A stretch of DNA of 64,000 bases from SIG673 sp045653945 (GTDB lineage: Bacteria > Bacillota > Clostridia > Oscillospirales > CAG-272). Where the stretch lies: positions 1 through 64,000 of the forward strand of contig JAZOML010000033.1 in assembly GCA_045653945.1 (NCBI GenBank), read 5' to 3'. Made by a program: the position numbers and the translations under genes. Under the pieces are notes generated by a model. That model made no database searches, was not told where the DNA came from, and saw only the letters and a program-made list of their open reading frames with translations. Shown here one piece after another: positions 25,931-35,300 of the stretch (position 1 is its first letter; the number at the start of each line of letters is the position of its first letter).

Positions 25931-28471
25931 ATGGCAGTATTTAATCAAGCACTGAAAATCAGCTCGCTTGCCAAGGAGCTTGGTATGAAATCAAGTAAAG
26001 AGCTTCTTGATAAGTTAAAGGAGCTGGGCTTTGATGAATTCAAGGCATCTTCAAACAGTATAACTCCCAAAGCTTTCAATATTCTGTTTGAAAGCATAAG
26101 AGATAGTTATACCTGCGAGGAAATCGAAATTGCGGATTATATTAGCGGTGCGGCATTTATTCCCGGATTTGAAATAAAGAAGGAAGAGCCAAAGCCTGAG
26201 CCGGTAAAGGAAGCAAAGAAGCCGGTAGAAAAGGTTGAGGAAAAGAAGCCTGAACCCAAGGCTGAAGAAAAGAAACCCGCACCAAAGACAGAGGAAAAGA
26301 AGCCTGTGGTAAAGGTTGAGGAGAAGAAGCCTGCTCAACCAAAGCCTGAGAGAGTATTTACTCCTCCTACCCAGACAAAGCCTCAAAAGTCTGCGGTAAA
26401 GGATAAAAAGCCTCAGCCTCAACCCCAACCCACTCAAAGACCGAAGTCCTCGGGCGGAGTTGAATTTACCTCTCAGTTTGAAAGCGGACAAAAGAACGCA
26501 AAGGCGAGAGTTGTTGATACAAGAGGAACAAATGTTGACCTTTCAAAGTACGATGAAAAGTACGAGCATATTTCCGCAAAGTCCGGTAAGGATTACGGAG
26601 ATAGTCGTGGCGGCAGAGTCGTTGACGGAAGAAAGAAGGGCGGCAAGTTCGATAAGGAAAAGGATAAGGAAAGAATTGAACTTGAAAAGCTCCGCAAGCA
26701 GCAGATGGAAAAGGCAAGAAAGCTTCCCGTTTCCGTATCTATACCCGACGAAATCACTGTTGGTGAGCTTGCGTCAAGACTTAAAATAACCTCGGGCGAC
26801 CTTATAAAGAAGCTCTTTATGCTCGGAGTTATGGCAAACGTAAACCAAGTTATAGATTATGACACTGCATACCTTATAGCCGATGAAATGGGTGCGAAGG
26901 TAACTAAGGAGGTTGTTGTAACCATAGAGGAGAAGCTCTTTAACGAGGAGGAGGATACCCCGGAAAGCCTCGTAACCAGAGCTCCCGTTGTTTGTGTTAT
27001 GGGACACGTTGACCACGGTAAAACCTCGCTTCTTGACGCTATCCGTCATACTAAGGTTACCGCAGGCGAGGCAGGCGGTATTACCCAGCATATCGGCGCG
27101 TACAGAGTTAAGGCAAACGGACAGGATATAACCTTCCTTGATACCCCCGGCCACGAAGCATTTACAGCAATGAGAGCAAGAGGTGCTATGGCAACCGATA
27201 TCGCTATCCTTGTTGTTGCGGCTGATGACGGTATAATGCCTCAGACTGTTGAAGCTATCAACCACGCAAAGGCTGCAGGCGTTGATATAATTGTTGCTAT
27301 TAACAAGATGGATAAGCCCACCGCTAACCCTGATCTTATCAAACAGGAGCTCACCACCTATGAGCTTGTTCCCGAAGAGTGGGGCGGCGACGTTATTTGC
27401 GTACCTGTATCCGCACTTACAGGTAAGGGTATTGATGATATTCTTGAAAATATTCTTCTTATCGCTGAGATTAAGGAATATAAGGCTAACCCGAATAAGC
27501 GTGCAAAGGGTATTGTTATCGAGGCTAAGCTTGATAAGGGCAGAGGTCCCGTTATGACCGTTCTTGTACAAAGCGGTACTCTTAAGGTCGGCGACGTTGT
27601 TATCGCAGGTACGGCAGTTGGTCGTGTAAGAGCAATGAAGGACGATAACGGCAAGCAGGTTAAGCTTGCAGGCCCATCTGTTCCTGTTGAAATAGATGGT
27701 ATGAGCGAGGTTCCTGCGGCAGGCGACGAATTCAATGCTGTTGAAAACGAGCGTATGGCTAAGGAGCTTGCTGAACAGCGTAAGGCAAAGATTAAGGACG
27801 AGATGTTCAAGGCAAACGCAAAGGTTAACCTCGAGGCTCTCTTTGATAACCTTAACGAGGGAGCAAAGGAGCTTAATATTATCATCAAGGCTGATGTTCA
27901 GGGCTCTGCCGAGGCACTTAAAGCATCACTTCTTAAGCTCTCCAACGAAGAGGTTAAGGTTAACGTAATCCACTCGGCAGTCGGCGGAATAGTAGAGAGC
28001 GACGTTATGCTCGCATCGGCATCTAACGCAATAGTTATCGGCTTTAACGTAAGACCTGACAAGGTTGCGCTCGATTCTGCTGAAAAGCAAAGCGTTGATG
28101 TAAGAACTTATAGAGTTATTTATGATTGCATTGAGGAAATTCAGGCGGCGATGAAGGGTATGCTTGCCCCGACCTATAAAGAGGTTGTTATCGGACACGC
28201 TGAGGTTCGTCAGGCAATCAGAGTACCTGGTGTTGGTATTATTGCAGGTTGTTATATTACCGACGGTAAGGCAACAAGAAACTGCCAGATGAGAATACTT
28301 CGCGACTCCATTGTGCTTTGCCAGGATAAGCTCGCATCACTTCGCCGTTTCAAGGACGACGTTAAAGAGGTTGCGGCAGGCTACGAATGTGGCGTAGGAA
28401 TTGAGCGCTTCAACGATATCAGAGAGGGAGATACACTCGAATTCTTTGAAATGGTTGAGGTTGAAAGATAA
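25931..28471 (+). CDS. infB: Translation initiation factor IF-2
   Basis: This GTPase places fMet-tRNA on the 30S subunit. An IF2 N-terminal helical module (LAKELGMKSSKELLDKLKEL) is followed by a long Lys/Glu/Pro-rich linker at about 80-180, made of imperfect repeats of KKPEPK-like units. A second N-terminal module comes next. The G domain starts at GHVDHGKTSLLDAIR at about 358, with DTPGHEAF and NKMD. Domains II-IV end in FNDIREGDTLEFFE. The length of 846 residues is normal for Bacillota with this linker. rbfA, which often follows, is absent; a terminator follows instead. Confidence 0.97.
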   Translation: MAVFNQALKISSLAKELGMKSSKELLDKLKELGFDEFKASSNSITPKAFNILFESIRDSYTCEEIEIADYISGAAFIPGFEIKKEEPKPEPVKEAKKPVEKVEEKKPEPKAEEKKPAPKTEEKKPVVKVEEKKPAQPKPERVFTPPTQTKPQKSAVKDKKPQPQPQPTQRPKSSGGVEFTSQFESGQKNAKARVVDTRGTNVDLSKYDEKYEHISAKSGKDYGDSRGGRVVDGRKKGGKFDKEKDKERIELEKLRKQQMEKARKLPVSVSIPDEITVGELASRLKITSGDLIKKLFMLGVMANVNQVIDYDTAYLIADEMGAKVTKEVVVTIEEKLFNEEEDTPESLVTRAPVVCVMGHVDHGKTSLLDAIRHTKVTAGEAGGITQHIGAYRVKANGQDITFLDTPGHEAFTAMRARGAMATDIAILVVAADDGIMPQTVEAINHAKAAGVDIIVAINKMDKPTANPDLIKQELTTYELVPEEWGGDVICVPVSALTGKGIDDILENILLIAEIKEYKANPNKRAKGIVIEAKLDKGRGPVMTVLVQSGTLKVGDVVIAGTAVGRVRAMKDDNGKQVKLAGPSVPVEIDGMSEVPAAGDEFNAVENERMAKELAEQRKAKIKDEMFKANAKVNLEALFDNLNEGAKELNIIIKADVQGSAEALKASLLKLSNEEVKVNVIHSAVGGIVESDVMLASASNAIVIGFNVRPDKVALDSAEKQSVDVRTYRVIYDCIEEIQAAMKGMLAPTYKEVVIGHAEVRQAIRVPGVGIIAGCYITDGKATRNCQMRILRDSIVLCQDKLASLRRFKDDVKEVAAGYECGVGIERFNDIREGDTLEFFEMVEVER

Positions 28472-28502
28472 AAATAATCAGTATACCTTTTAAAAGCTTC
28501 AC

Positions 28503-28538
28503 AAAAAAAGCAGACCGATTTTTCGGTCTGCTTTTTTT
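28503..28538 (+). terminator. Terminator of the nusA-infB operon
   Basis: AAAAAGCAGACCGA pairs with TCGGTCTGCTTTTT around a short T-rich loop, followed by T. Confidence 0.93.
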
Positions 28539-28620
28539 AAAAATATATTTTGTGATTGATTTTTTTCTTTTACACGGTGTTATACTATAATATAGCAGTA
28601 TATTCGTGAGGTAAATTATA

Positions 28621-29112
28621 GTGGCAGTAAACGTTAAAGCTGTTGTAAATGAAATAAAAGCCGAAATTGAGGAAAGTAAGGAAAGGTCGGATATTCCAAC
28701 CTTTGCGGAAGTAATGAGTGTTCTTGAACCGAGTGTAGTTGAATACGACGGTGCAGAGCTTCGTAGCCTTATTTGTGCATATAACGAAAACTCTTATATA
28801 ATTGAATCAACTCCTATAAAGGGAAATCGCTTTATAGCATTTATCAAGAGAATTATAAGAAAATTGACCAGATTTTATATCAGGCCTATCGTTGATAAGC
28901 AAAATTCTATCAATGCAATGACGGGCAGAGTGTTAATTGCTCTTGATAACGATATGCAGAGGGTGAGCCTTTGCAGTATGGGTGAGTATGCAGAGAAATA
29001 TGCACTTCTTGAACTTAAATTTAATAAGCTTGATAGTAAAACGACAATGCTTTTAAATAGAGTAAACGAGCTTGAGGCGGAAAATAAAGCTTTAAAGGAA
29101 AAGCTAAAATGA
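28621..29112 (+). CDS. Uncharacterised protein of a sugar-transfer cluster
   Basis: This is a 163-residue protein starting with GTG behind GAGG. It has an acidic, helical first half and an amphipathic basic segment at about 62-85 (IAFIKRIIRKLTRFYIRPIV). A DKQNSINA stretch follows, and then a coiled coil at about 125-163. Similar basic, aromatic RxxRWYIxPIVEQQN segments occur in proteins encoded with polysaccharide methyltransferases and glycosyltransferases, where they may bind membranes. No enzyme motif is seen. The last four bases overlap the next gene (ATGA), so it is coupled to a GT4 enzyme. Its role as a partner or scaffold is an inference. Confidence 0.65.
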   Translation: MAVNVKAVVNEIKAEIEESKERSDIPTFAEVMSVLEPSVVEYDGAELRSLICAYNENSYIIESTPIKGNRFIAFIKRIIRKLTRFYIRPIVDKQNSINAMTGRVLIALDNDMQRVSLCSMGEYAEKYALLELKFNKLDSKTTMLLNRVNELEAENKALKEKLK

Positions 29113-30197
29113 AGATAATTCAGATAATATCCACCATTTCTTACGGTGATGCTGTAAGCAATGATGCAAAGGCGATATGTAAGGTTATTGCCGAAATGGG
29201 GTATAAAACGGGCATATACGCAGAACATATAGGTAAGGGGGTATCAGATAAATATACCCATAATATATCTGATATTGATTCGCTTCACTTAACTGATGAG
29301 GATGTAGTTATTTTTAATCATAGCACGGGAACAAAGCTTTGCTACATTCTTGACAGTATTCCCGGACGGAAGCTGATGATTTATCATAATATCACCCCGC
29401 CAAAATTTTTCAGAGGCTTTTCGGAGCATCTTGAGGGGGATACCGAATACGGATACAGAGGTACTCGCCACGCTGCAAGAAGTATAGAACAGGTAATGGC
29501 GATTTCAAAATATAACGCCGACTCTCTTGTAGAGCTTGGTTATACCTGCAAAATTACGGTTCGCCCTATACTTATTCCATTTAATAAATATAATACAGAG
29601 GCGGATAATTCGGTTATCGCAAAATATACCGATGACGGATACGTAAATATATTGTTTGTTGGAAGAATTGCCCCAAATAAAAAACACGAGGATATAGTGC
29701 GCGCGTTTGCACACTATAAAAAATATGTAAATCCAAAATCAAGACTTATATTTGTAGGAAATGATAGGGGAATTGAAAAATACGGAGAGTGCATAAGAAA
29801 ATACGTTAATGCTCTTCAAATAGATGACGTAGTATTCACAGGACATATTTCTTTTTCAGAAGTGCTTTCATACTACAAAATTGCACACGTATTCCTTTGT
29901 ATGAGCGAGCACGAAGGCTTTGGTGTGCCGCTTGTTGAGGCTATGTATTTTAACGTGCCGATAATTGCTTATGATAGCAGTGCCGTTGCCGAAACCCTTG
30001 GTGGTAGCGGAATACTTGTTGATAATAAAAACCCCGTTATGATAGCGGCATTTATTGACCGACTTGTGCGTGATAAGGAATTTAAGAACGCAGTAGTAAA
30101 TACACAAAGGCAAAGGCTGAAATATTTTTCTTATGACAAAGTAAGAAATCAGTTTTGTTTGCAGTTAAAAGAATTTATAAATAATAAACAGGAGTAA
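29109..30197 (+). CDS. GT4-family glycosyltransferase (first of two paralogues)
   Basis: This is a GT-B fold enzyme of family 4 that transfers a sugar from a nucleotide donor. The N-terminal acceptor half begins MKIIQIISTISYGDAVSND. The C-terminal donor half contains NILFVGRIAPNKKHED at about 180, LIFVGND and the EHEGFGVPLVEAM motif (EX7E) at about 268-280. No membrane span is present. Donor and acceptor cannot be told from sequence. It is similar along its whole length to the next gene, which points to tandem duplication. Confidence 0.88.
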   Translation: MKIIQIISTISYGDAVSNDAKAICKVIAEMGYKTGIYAEHIGKGVSDKYTHNISDIDSLHLTDEDVVIFNHSTGTKLCYILDSIPGRKLMIYHNITPPKFFRGFSEHLEGDTEYGYRGTRHAARSIEQVMAISKYNADSLVELGYTCKITVRPILIPFNKYNTEADNSVIAKYTDDGYVNILFVGRIAPNKKHEDIVRAFAHYKKYVNPKSRLIFVGNDRGIEKYGECIRKYVNALQIDDVVFTGHISFSEVLSYYKIAHVFLCMSEHEGFGVPLVEAMYFNVPIIAYDSSAVAETLGGSGILVDNKNPVMIAAFIDRLVRDKEFKNAVVNTQRQRLKYFSYDKVRNQFCLQLKEFINNKQE

Positions 30198-30199
30198 TA

Positions 30200-31291
30200 A
30201 TGAAGATAATACAGGTCATTGCGTCGGTATTTTTCGGTGATGCGGTTGGAAACGATTGCCGCGCTCTTGCAAGGGTTATATCAGATCTTGGATACGAAAC
30301 CGGAATATATACCTACGATATAGACCCAAGAGTTAAGGATAGCTTTGTACGTAAGATGTCAAAGCTCCCAAAATTAGAGAATGATGATATTGTAATATTC
30401 AATCATTGTTCAGGTACAAATTTGTGTTACGAGGTTCCTGAAATGGGTGGCCGCAAGATTATGATTTATCATAATATAACACCCGCGTATTTTTTTGAGG
30501 GGTATAACGAGGATACCGTCCGAAGCATTCGCGCAGGATATAAGGGAACAGAGTACCTTAAGGATAAGATAGATTTTGTTATGGCAGTATCGCAGTATAA
30601 CGCAAACGATTTAAAGGCTATGGGATATAAATGCCCTATGTATATACGCCCGATAGTAATTCCCTTTGAGGATTATACAAAGGAACCCGATAAGGAGATT
30701 GTAGCTAAATATGGAGCAGACGGATATACAAACATACTTTTTCTTGGCAGAATTGTGCCTAATAAAAGGCAAGAGGACATTATCACAGCATTTGCGTACT
30801 ATAAAAAGCATATTAACTTGAAATCTCGTCTTATACTTGTAGGTAACGACGGCGGTGTAGAAAAGTACGGAGATAGCCTGAAAAAATACGTCAAGGCACT
30901 TGAGGTCGATGACGTTATATTCACCGGTCAAACTAGCTTTCGGGCAATTTTGGCATACTATACCATTGCCGACGTATTTCTTTGTATGAGTGAGCACGAG
31001 GGATTTTGCGTACCGCTCGTCGAATCTATGTTCTTTAAGATACCGATAATTGCATACGATAGTAGTGCAATAGGCAGCACACTTGGTGGAAGCGGTGTGC
31101 TTTTGCAGGATAAGGACCCGGTACTGGTATCGCGTATTATTGATAGAATTGTAACCGACAAGGAGCTTCGTGAGCAAATAATTGCAGAGCAGTCAAAACG
31201 CCTTGAGGCATTCTCGTATGAGGCTATGAAGGAAAACTTCAGACGCGGGCTTGAGCTGTTTATCAGCGGCGAGTATAAAAATTTAAAATAA
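30200..31291 (+). CDS. GT4-family glycosyltransferase (second paralogue)
   Basis: This 363-residue GT4 enzyme is aligned with its upstream neighbour end to end: VFFGDAVGND, IMIYHNITPAYFFEGY, NILFLGRIVPNKRQED and EHEGFCVPLVESM. One difference in the donor motif is Cys for Gly after EHEGF. It starts 2 bases after the first paralogue with GGAG ahead and ends in a terminator. The two enzymes may add successive sugars to the same glycan, which is an inference from duplication and co-transcription. Confidence 0.88.
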   Translation: MKIIQVIASVFFGDAVGNDCRALARVISDLGYETGIYTYDIDPRVKDSFVRKMSKLPKLENDDIVIFNHCSGTNLCYEVPEMGGRKIMIYHNITPAYFFEGYNEDTVRSIRAGYKGTEYLKDKIDFVMAVSQYNANDLKAMGYKCPMYIRPIVIPFEDYTKEPDKEIVAKYGADGYTNILFLGRIVPNKRQEDIITAFAYYKKHINLKSRLILVGNDGGVEKYGDSLKKYVKALEVDDVIFTGQTSFRAILAYYTIADVFLCMSEHEGFCVPLVESMFFKIPIIAYDSSAIGSTLGGSGVLLQDKDPVLVSRIIDRIVTDKELREQIIAEQSKRLEAFSYEAMKENFRRGLELFISGEYKNLK

Positions 31292-31293
31292 AT

Positions 31294-31324
31294 AAAAAAT
31301 GCTCGGATTTACCGAGCATTTTTT
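31294..31324. terminator. Terminator between the GT4 cluster and fakA
   Basis: AAAAATGCTCGG and CCGAGCATTTTT around a five-base loop. It is flanked by A and T tracts and can serve both strands. Confidence 0.9.
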
Positions 31325-31333
31325 GGTTCTAAA

Positions 31334-33007
31334 TTATTCATTTTCGCCCGAAATGATGTAGGCGTATACGGGCTGACCACCCTCAATGAGCGTAACCTCA
31401 GCGTAGGGATTAACGTGCTCAGTGATAATTTCAACAGCCTTTTCGGCTTCTTCGAGGGTTACGTCCTCACCATAGTAAACGGTGATAATACTGCTCTTTT
31501 TTACTGAATCGGCAACAAGCTCAAGACACTCCTCGCGAGTATCGGTTACGTATTTAACCTTGTTTTCAACGAGTCCAAGTATCTGACCGATGCTTATTTT
31601 CTTGCCGTCGAAGGTGGAATCGTGTGCCGCATAGGTAATAGAAGCGGTCTTTGTATCCTTAATTCTTGTTTCCATAGCCTCGCGGTTTTCCTCGGGAGTT
31701 GCGTCCTCATCAAAGGCGAACATAGCGGAAACACCTTGGGGAACGGACACCGTGTTGATAACCTCAACGCGCTTGTCCTCTACCATTTCAGCCGCAGTTT
31801 TTGCTGCAAGGAAGATGTTTTTGTTGTTAGGAAGAACGAATACAACCTCGGCAGGAGTTGCGCAAATAGCCTTTAAAAGGTCCTCGGTTGACGGGTTCAT
31901 AGTTTGACCGCCCGTTACAATCTTATCAGCGCCAAGGTCGTTAAATACCGCCTTGATACCGTTACCCGAGCATACGGTAACGAATCCGTATTTCTTTTCG
32001 GGTGCAACGGAAACAAGCTCGTCGCTTTCTGAAGGAGCTTCTTCAATAAGCTCGGAGTGCTGATTTTTCATATTTTCAACCTTTATGGTATAGAACTCTC
32101 CGTACTTAACCGCCTCAGAAAGAACCTTACCGGGGTCGTCGGTATGAACGTGAATTTTAACGATATCGGTGTCTTCTACGAAAACAACACTGTCGCCCAT
32201 ACCGATAACGAACTTGTGTAAATCCTCGCACATTTCCTCGCCCTCGTAAGCCTTGGATTTGGTTACGATGCATTCGGTACAGTAGGGGAAGGTTATATCC
32301 TCGTTTGCAAACTGTGAAAAGTCAGCCTGCTTTTTGGTGGTTTTAACGCTTGAAGGGTCCTTGGGAAGAACGGGAGTACCCTCAAGATAAGAAATGATAC
32401 CGCGAAGAACGGTTACAAAGCCGCAGCCGCCGGCATCAACAACGTTTGCCTGTTTAAGCTGGGGAAGAAGCTCGGGAGTTTTTTCAAGAGATTCCTCAGC
32501 CACACCAAGCATATAGTTAAATAGGGTAAGAATGTCCGAATATTTTTCAGGCTCCTCCTCAAGCTTGGCGCTTGCCGCCTCGCCTGCTTCTCTCATAACT
32601 GTAAGAATTGTACCCTCGGTAGGCGTCATAACCGCCTTGTAAGCCGCATTTACACCGTTTTGAACGCCATTTATTATAGTAGAAGCATCCGCTTCCTCAC
32701 AGTCTTTGACGCCCTTTGCAAGTCCTCTGAAGAATGAGGAAAGAATAACGCCTGAATTTCCTCTTGCAGAACGAAGGAAGGTCTTTGCGACCTCGTCGGC
32801 AACCTGAGAAACGTCGCCTTCAAAGCTCATAAGCTCTCCTCTTGCGGGGCTCATCGTAAGGCTCATATTTATACCCGTATCTCCGTCGGGGACAGGGAAT
32901 ACGTTAAGATTATTTATTTCGTCCTTGTCGTTGTCAAGCGCAAAGGCGGCGGAAACTATCATATCACGGTATGCCGTACCTGTTAATTTATTTATTGCAT
33001 TTTTCAT
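31334..33007 (-). CDS. fakA: Fatty acid kinase catalytic subunit FakA (DAK family)
   Basis: This cytoplasmic kinase phosphorylates fatty acids presented by FakB, feeding exogenous or recycled acids into phospholipid synthesis. The N-terminal DhaL-type ATP domain carries NVFPVPDGDTGINM at about 35-48 and ARGNSGVILSSFFRG at about 88. A middle domain follows, with HVHTDDPG at about 290, and then the C-terminal DegV-like DAK1_2 domain. The length of 557 residues matches the YloV/FakA family. It is downstream of a DegV/FakB gene in the same direction with a 33-base gap. Confidence 0.93.
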   Translation of the reverse strand: MKNAINKLTGTAYRDMIVSAAFALDNDKDEINNLNVFPVPDGDTGINMSLTMSPARGELMSFEGDVSQVADEVAKTFLRSARGNSGVILSSFFRGLAKGVKDCEEADASTIINGVQNGVNAAYKAVMTPTEGTILTVMREAGEAASAKLEEEPEKYSDILTLFNYMLGVAEESLEKTPELLPQLKQANVVDAGGCGFVTVLRGIISYLEGTPVLPKDPSSVKTTKKQADFSQFANEDITFPYCTECIVTKSKAYEGEEMCEDLHKFVIGMGDSVVFVEDTDIVKIHVHTDDPGKVLSEAVKYGEFYTIKVENMKNQHSELIEEAPSESDELVSVAPEKKYGFVTVCSGNGIKAVFNDLGADKIVTGGQTMNPSTEDLLKAICATPAEVVFVLPNNKNIFLAAKTAAEMVEDKRVEVINTVSVPQGVSAMFAFDEDATPEENREAMETRIKDTKTASITYAAHDSTFDGKKISIGQILGLVENKVKYVTDTREECLELVADSVKKSSIITVYYGEDVTLEEAEKAVEIITEHVNPYAEVTLIEGGQPVYAYIISGENE

Positions 33008-33040
33008 ATTTTATAATCCTCTTAATAGCTAAATCGTTGT

Positions 33041-33934
33041 TTACTCTTTAACTCTTGCGTCGCCTCTGTTTTCACCAACACAGAAAATTGCCAATGTTTT
33101 GTAGCCTGAGTGAGCACCGATTACAGGTCCTATGTAGTTTGTAATAATTTTTCTTTTTGGTAGCTTTTCTTTAAGCATGTCGATTACAAGATGTAAATCA
33201 TCCTCGCAATCACCATGACTGATAAATATTGGAAGTGATGTGTCATCGCTTATCTCAGCAAATATCATATCAACAAGCTTTGCAAGAGAAAGACGTCTGC
33301 TTCTGACCTTGTCGTAAGCGGCAAGCTTTCCGATTTCGTTTACGAAAAGCATAGGCTTTATTTGAAGCACAGAGCCAAAGAACGCCGCAGCGGATGAAAT
33401 TCTACCGCCTCTTTTAAGCTGTCCAAGGTCATCAACTGTGAACTCGTGGCAAATCTTATGACGCATTTGCTCGGCGTAAGCCTTGACCTCGTCAAGCGTT
33501 TTGCCTGCTTTTTTTTGCTCGGAGCAAAGGTAAACGAGAAGTCCTTGTCCAAATGATGCACAAAGTGAGTCTACTGCCTCGATTTTTCTATCGGGAAATT
33601 CCTCACGAAGCTCGCTTATAGCGTTGATTGCGTTTTGATAGGTTGCGGAAAGCCCTGACGAAAAGCCGATATAAAGCACGTCCTTTCCGTCCTTTAAATA
33701 AGGAGTAAAGGCATCGGTGAAATCCCCGATGTTAATAGCTGAGGTGGAAGCCTTAGCGCCGTTCTTTAAAATTTGATAAAATTCGGGAACTGATAGTTCA
33801 CTGTGGTCAGGATTGTTTACGTATAAAGTGCCGTTTAAAAGATAGGACATTTTGATTATCGGAGTGTCCCATTCCTTTTCCTGCTCAACCGAAATATCCG
33901 CTGCGGAATCGGTAATAATTACATAGTTCGCCAT
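33041..33934 (-). CDS. fakB: DegV-family fatty-acid-binding protein (FakB)
   Basis: This cytoplasmic lipid-carrier protein holds a fatty acid in a deep pocket for phosphorylation by FakA. ITDSAADIS at the start, ASTSAINIGDF at about 61 and IGFSSGLSATYQNA at about 88-101 are the family's phosphate- and fatty-acid-binding motifs. RGGRISSAAAFFGSVLQIKP at about 176 completes the pattern. The length of 297 is typical. The gene order fakB-fakA supports this role over other DegV proteins. No clear promoter was found in the 169 bases upstream. Confidence 0.9.
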   Translation of the reverse strand: MANYVIITDSAADISVEQEKEWDTPIIKMSYLLNGTLYVNNPDHSELSVPEFYQILKNGAKASTSAINIGDFTDAFTPYLKDGKDVLYIGFSSGLSATYQNAINAISELREEFPDRKIEAVDSLCASFGQGLLVYLCSEQKKAGKTLDEVKAYAEQMRHKICHEFTVDDLGQLKRGGRISSAAAFFGSVLQIKPMLFVNEIGKLAAYDKVRSRRLSLAKLVDMIFAEISDDTSLPIFISHGDCEDDLHLVIDMLKEKLPKRKIITNYIGPVIGAHSGYKTLAIFCVGENRGDARVKE

Positions 33935-34103
33935 TTTTTAAAACCTTTCTTTCAAAAAAAATTAGTTTAGATATGGACAAAACGTGTTTAATATGCTATT
34001 ATATAATCATGAGCTATTTACTCACTAAATATATTAGTGTAATATATTTTAAAAAGGTTACAAAATATTTTATATTTTTATTTTATATAATAAAGGAACG
34101 CTT

Positions 34104-34622
34104 ATGCAAAAATATCTTGAATGCGGAATAATCACTAATACTCACGGAATAAACGGGGCTTTAAAGGTGCTTTCACAATGCGATAGTCCCGATGTACTTG
34201 CAGAGCTTGAATACGTGTATATAGAGCAGCTGGGAGTTTACCGAGAGCTTGAGGTTACGTCCGCCGCAGTATATAAGGATACCGTAATATTCACTTTTGA
34301 GGGAATTGATACGGTAGACAAGGCGGTAAGACTGAAGGGCAAAACACTCTTTGCAGACCGTGAGGACTTTATTCTTGAAGACGGTGAATACTTCCTTGCC
34401 GATATTATCGGCCTTGAAGTCATAGATGCAAATACGGGAAAGGTTTACGGAAGGGTCGAAAACGTAAACACAAACTCAGCTCAACTGCTTTATGAGGTAA
34501 AAACCGAGAAGGGAATAAGACTGCTACCCGCAGTTGATGCATTTATAAAAGAGGTAGTTCTTGATAAAGCGATCTACGTAACGCCTGTTGCAGGACTTCT
34601 TGATGACGAGGATGATGTATAA
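34104..34622 (+). CDS. rimM: 16S rRNA processing protein RimM
   Basis: RimM helps 30S assembly and binds protein S19. The N-terminal domain starts LECGIITNTHGINGALKVLS, matching the GxIxxxHGxxGxxKV pattern. The C-terminal PRC barrel has FLADIIGLEVID at about 92 and ends LLPAVDAFIKEVVLDKAIYV. The stop overlaps the trmD start by one base (TAATG). rpsP and the KH protein gene that usually precede it are not here; the gene begins after a 169-base AT-rich gap. Confidence 0.95.
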   Translation: MQKYLECGIITNTHGINGALKVLSQCDSPDVLAELEYVYIEQLGVYRELEVTSAAVYKDTVIFTFEGIDTVDKAVRLKGKTLFADREDFILEDGEYFLADIIGLEVIDANTGKVYGRVENVNTNSAQLLYEVKTEKGIRLLPAVDAFIKEVVLDKAIYVTPVAGLLDDEDDV

Positions 34623-35299
34623 TGAGATTTGACGTTTTAACATTATTTCCCGAAATGATAAAGGGTGCTCTTGGGCAAAGCATAATAGGACGTGCAGAGG
34701 AAAACGGTCATATAGAAATTTTTGCCCATAACATAAGGGACTATTCCCTTGATAAGCACCGTAAGGTAGACGATACGCCGTGTGGCGGAGGTATGGGTAT
34801 GCTTATGTCCTGCCAGCCTATCGACGATTGCCATACCGCTGTAAAAAATCTTGCGCCCGATATGAAAACGAGAACGGTATATATGTCGCCGCAGGGTAGA
34901 GTTTTTAGCCAAAAGATAGCAAAAGAGCTTGCCGCATACGATAGACTTATTATACTTTGCGGTCATTACGAGGGAGTTGACAGACGTGCTGTTGAGCTTG
35001 TTTGCGACGATGAAATTTCTATTGGCGACTTCGTTTTAACAGGTGGTGAGTTACCTGCTTGCGTGCTTATCGACTGCGTAAGCCGTATGGTTGACGGAGT
35101 TCTCCCTGAAAGTGAAGCATACGAGCAGGAAAGCTTTATGAACGGACTTCTTGAATACCCACAGTACACAAGACCGATAGAGTATAAGGGGATGAGAGTT
35201 CCCGAGGTGCTGCTTTCGGGAGACCACAAGAAAATTGAGGAGTGGCGAAAAAAGGAAGCACTTGCGCTGACAAAGAAAAATCGCCCCGATTTACTTTAA
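34622..35299 (+). CDS. trmD: tRNA (guanine-N1)-methyltransferase
   Basis: TrmD methylates G37 of tRNAs next to the anticodon, using S-adenosylmethionine and preventing frameshifts. The trefoil-knot SPOUT fold is shown by MRFDVLTLFPEM, DTPCGGGMGMLM, LCGHYEGVDRR at about 117-127 and the SAM loop SIGDFVLTGGELPA at about 137-150. The C-terminal domain ends with a Lys-rich helix. The length of 225 residues is slightly short but normal. It is coupled to rimM and followed after one base by rnmV. Confidence 0.97.
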   Translation: MRFDVLTLFPEMIKGALGQSIIGRAEENGHIEIFAHNIRDYSLDKHRKVDDTPCGGGMGMLMSCQPIDDCHTAVKNLAPDMKTRTVYMSPQGRVFSQKIAKELAAYDRLIILCGHYEGVDRRAVELVCDDEISIGDFVLTGGELPACVLIDCVSRMVDGVLPESEAYEQESFMNGLLEYPQYTRPIEYKGMRVPEVLLSGDHKKIEEWRKKEALALTKKNRPDLL

Positions 35300-35300
35300 T

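Noticed and set aside
26220..26345. Repeated KKPEPK-like units in infB considered as a DNA repeat or mobile insert
   Set aside because: Such Lys/Glu/Pro linkers are normal in IF-2 and the DNA repeats are imperfect.
26051..26491. Leu/Arg-rich minus-strand frame in infB
   Set aside because: It is an artefact of the Lys/Glu/Pro repeat linker of IF-2 read in reverse.
26774..27571. Open frame antisense to infB (265 codons)
   Set aside because: It is complementary to the conserved G domain and has no own signals.
33935..34103. Divergent promoters for fakB and rimM
   Set aside because: The region is AT-rich with several TATAAT-like boxes, but none has an acceptable -35 at 16-18 bases, so no promoter is called.
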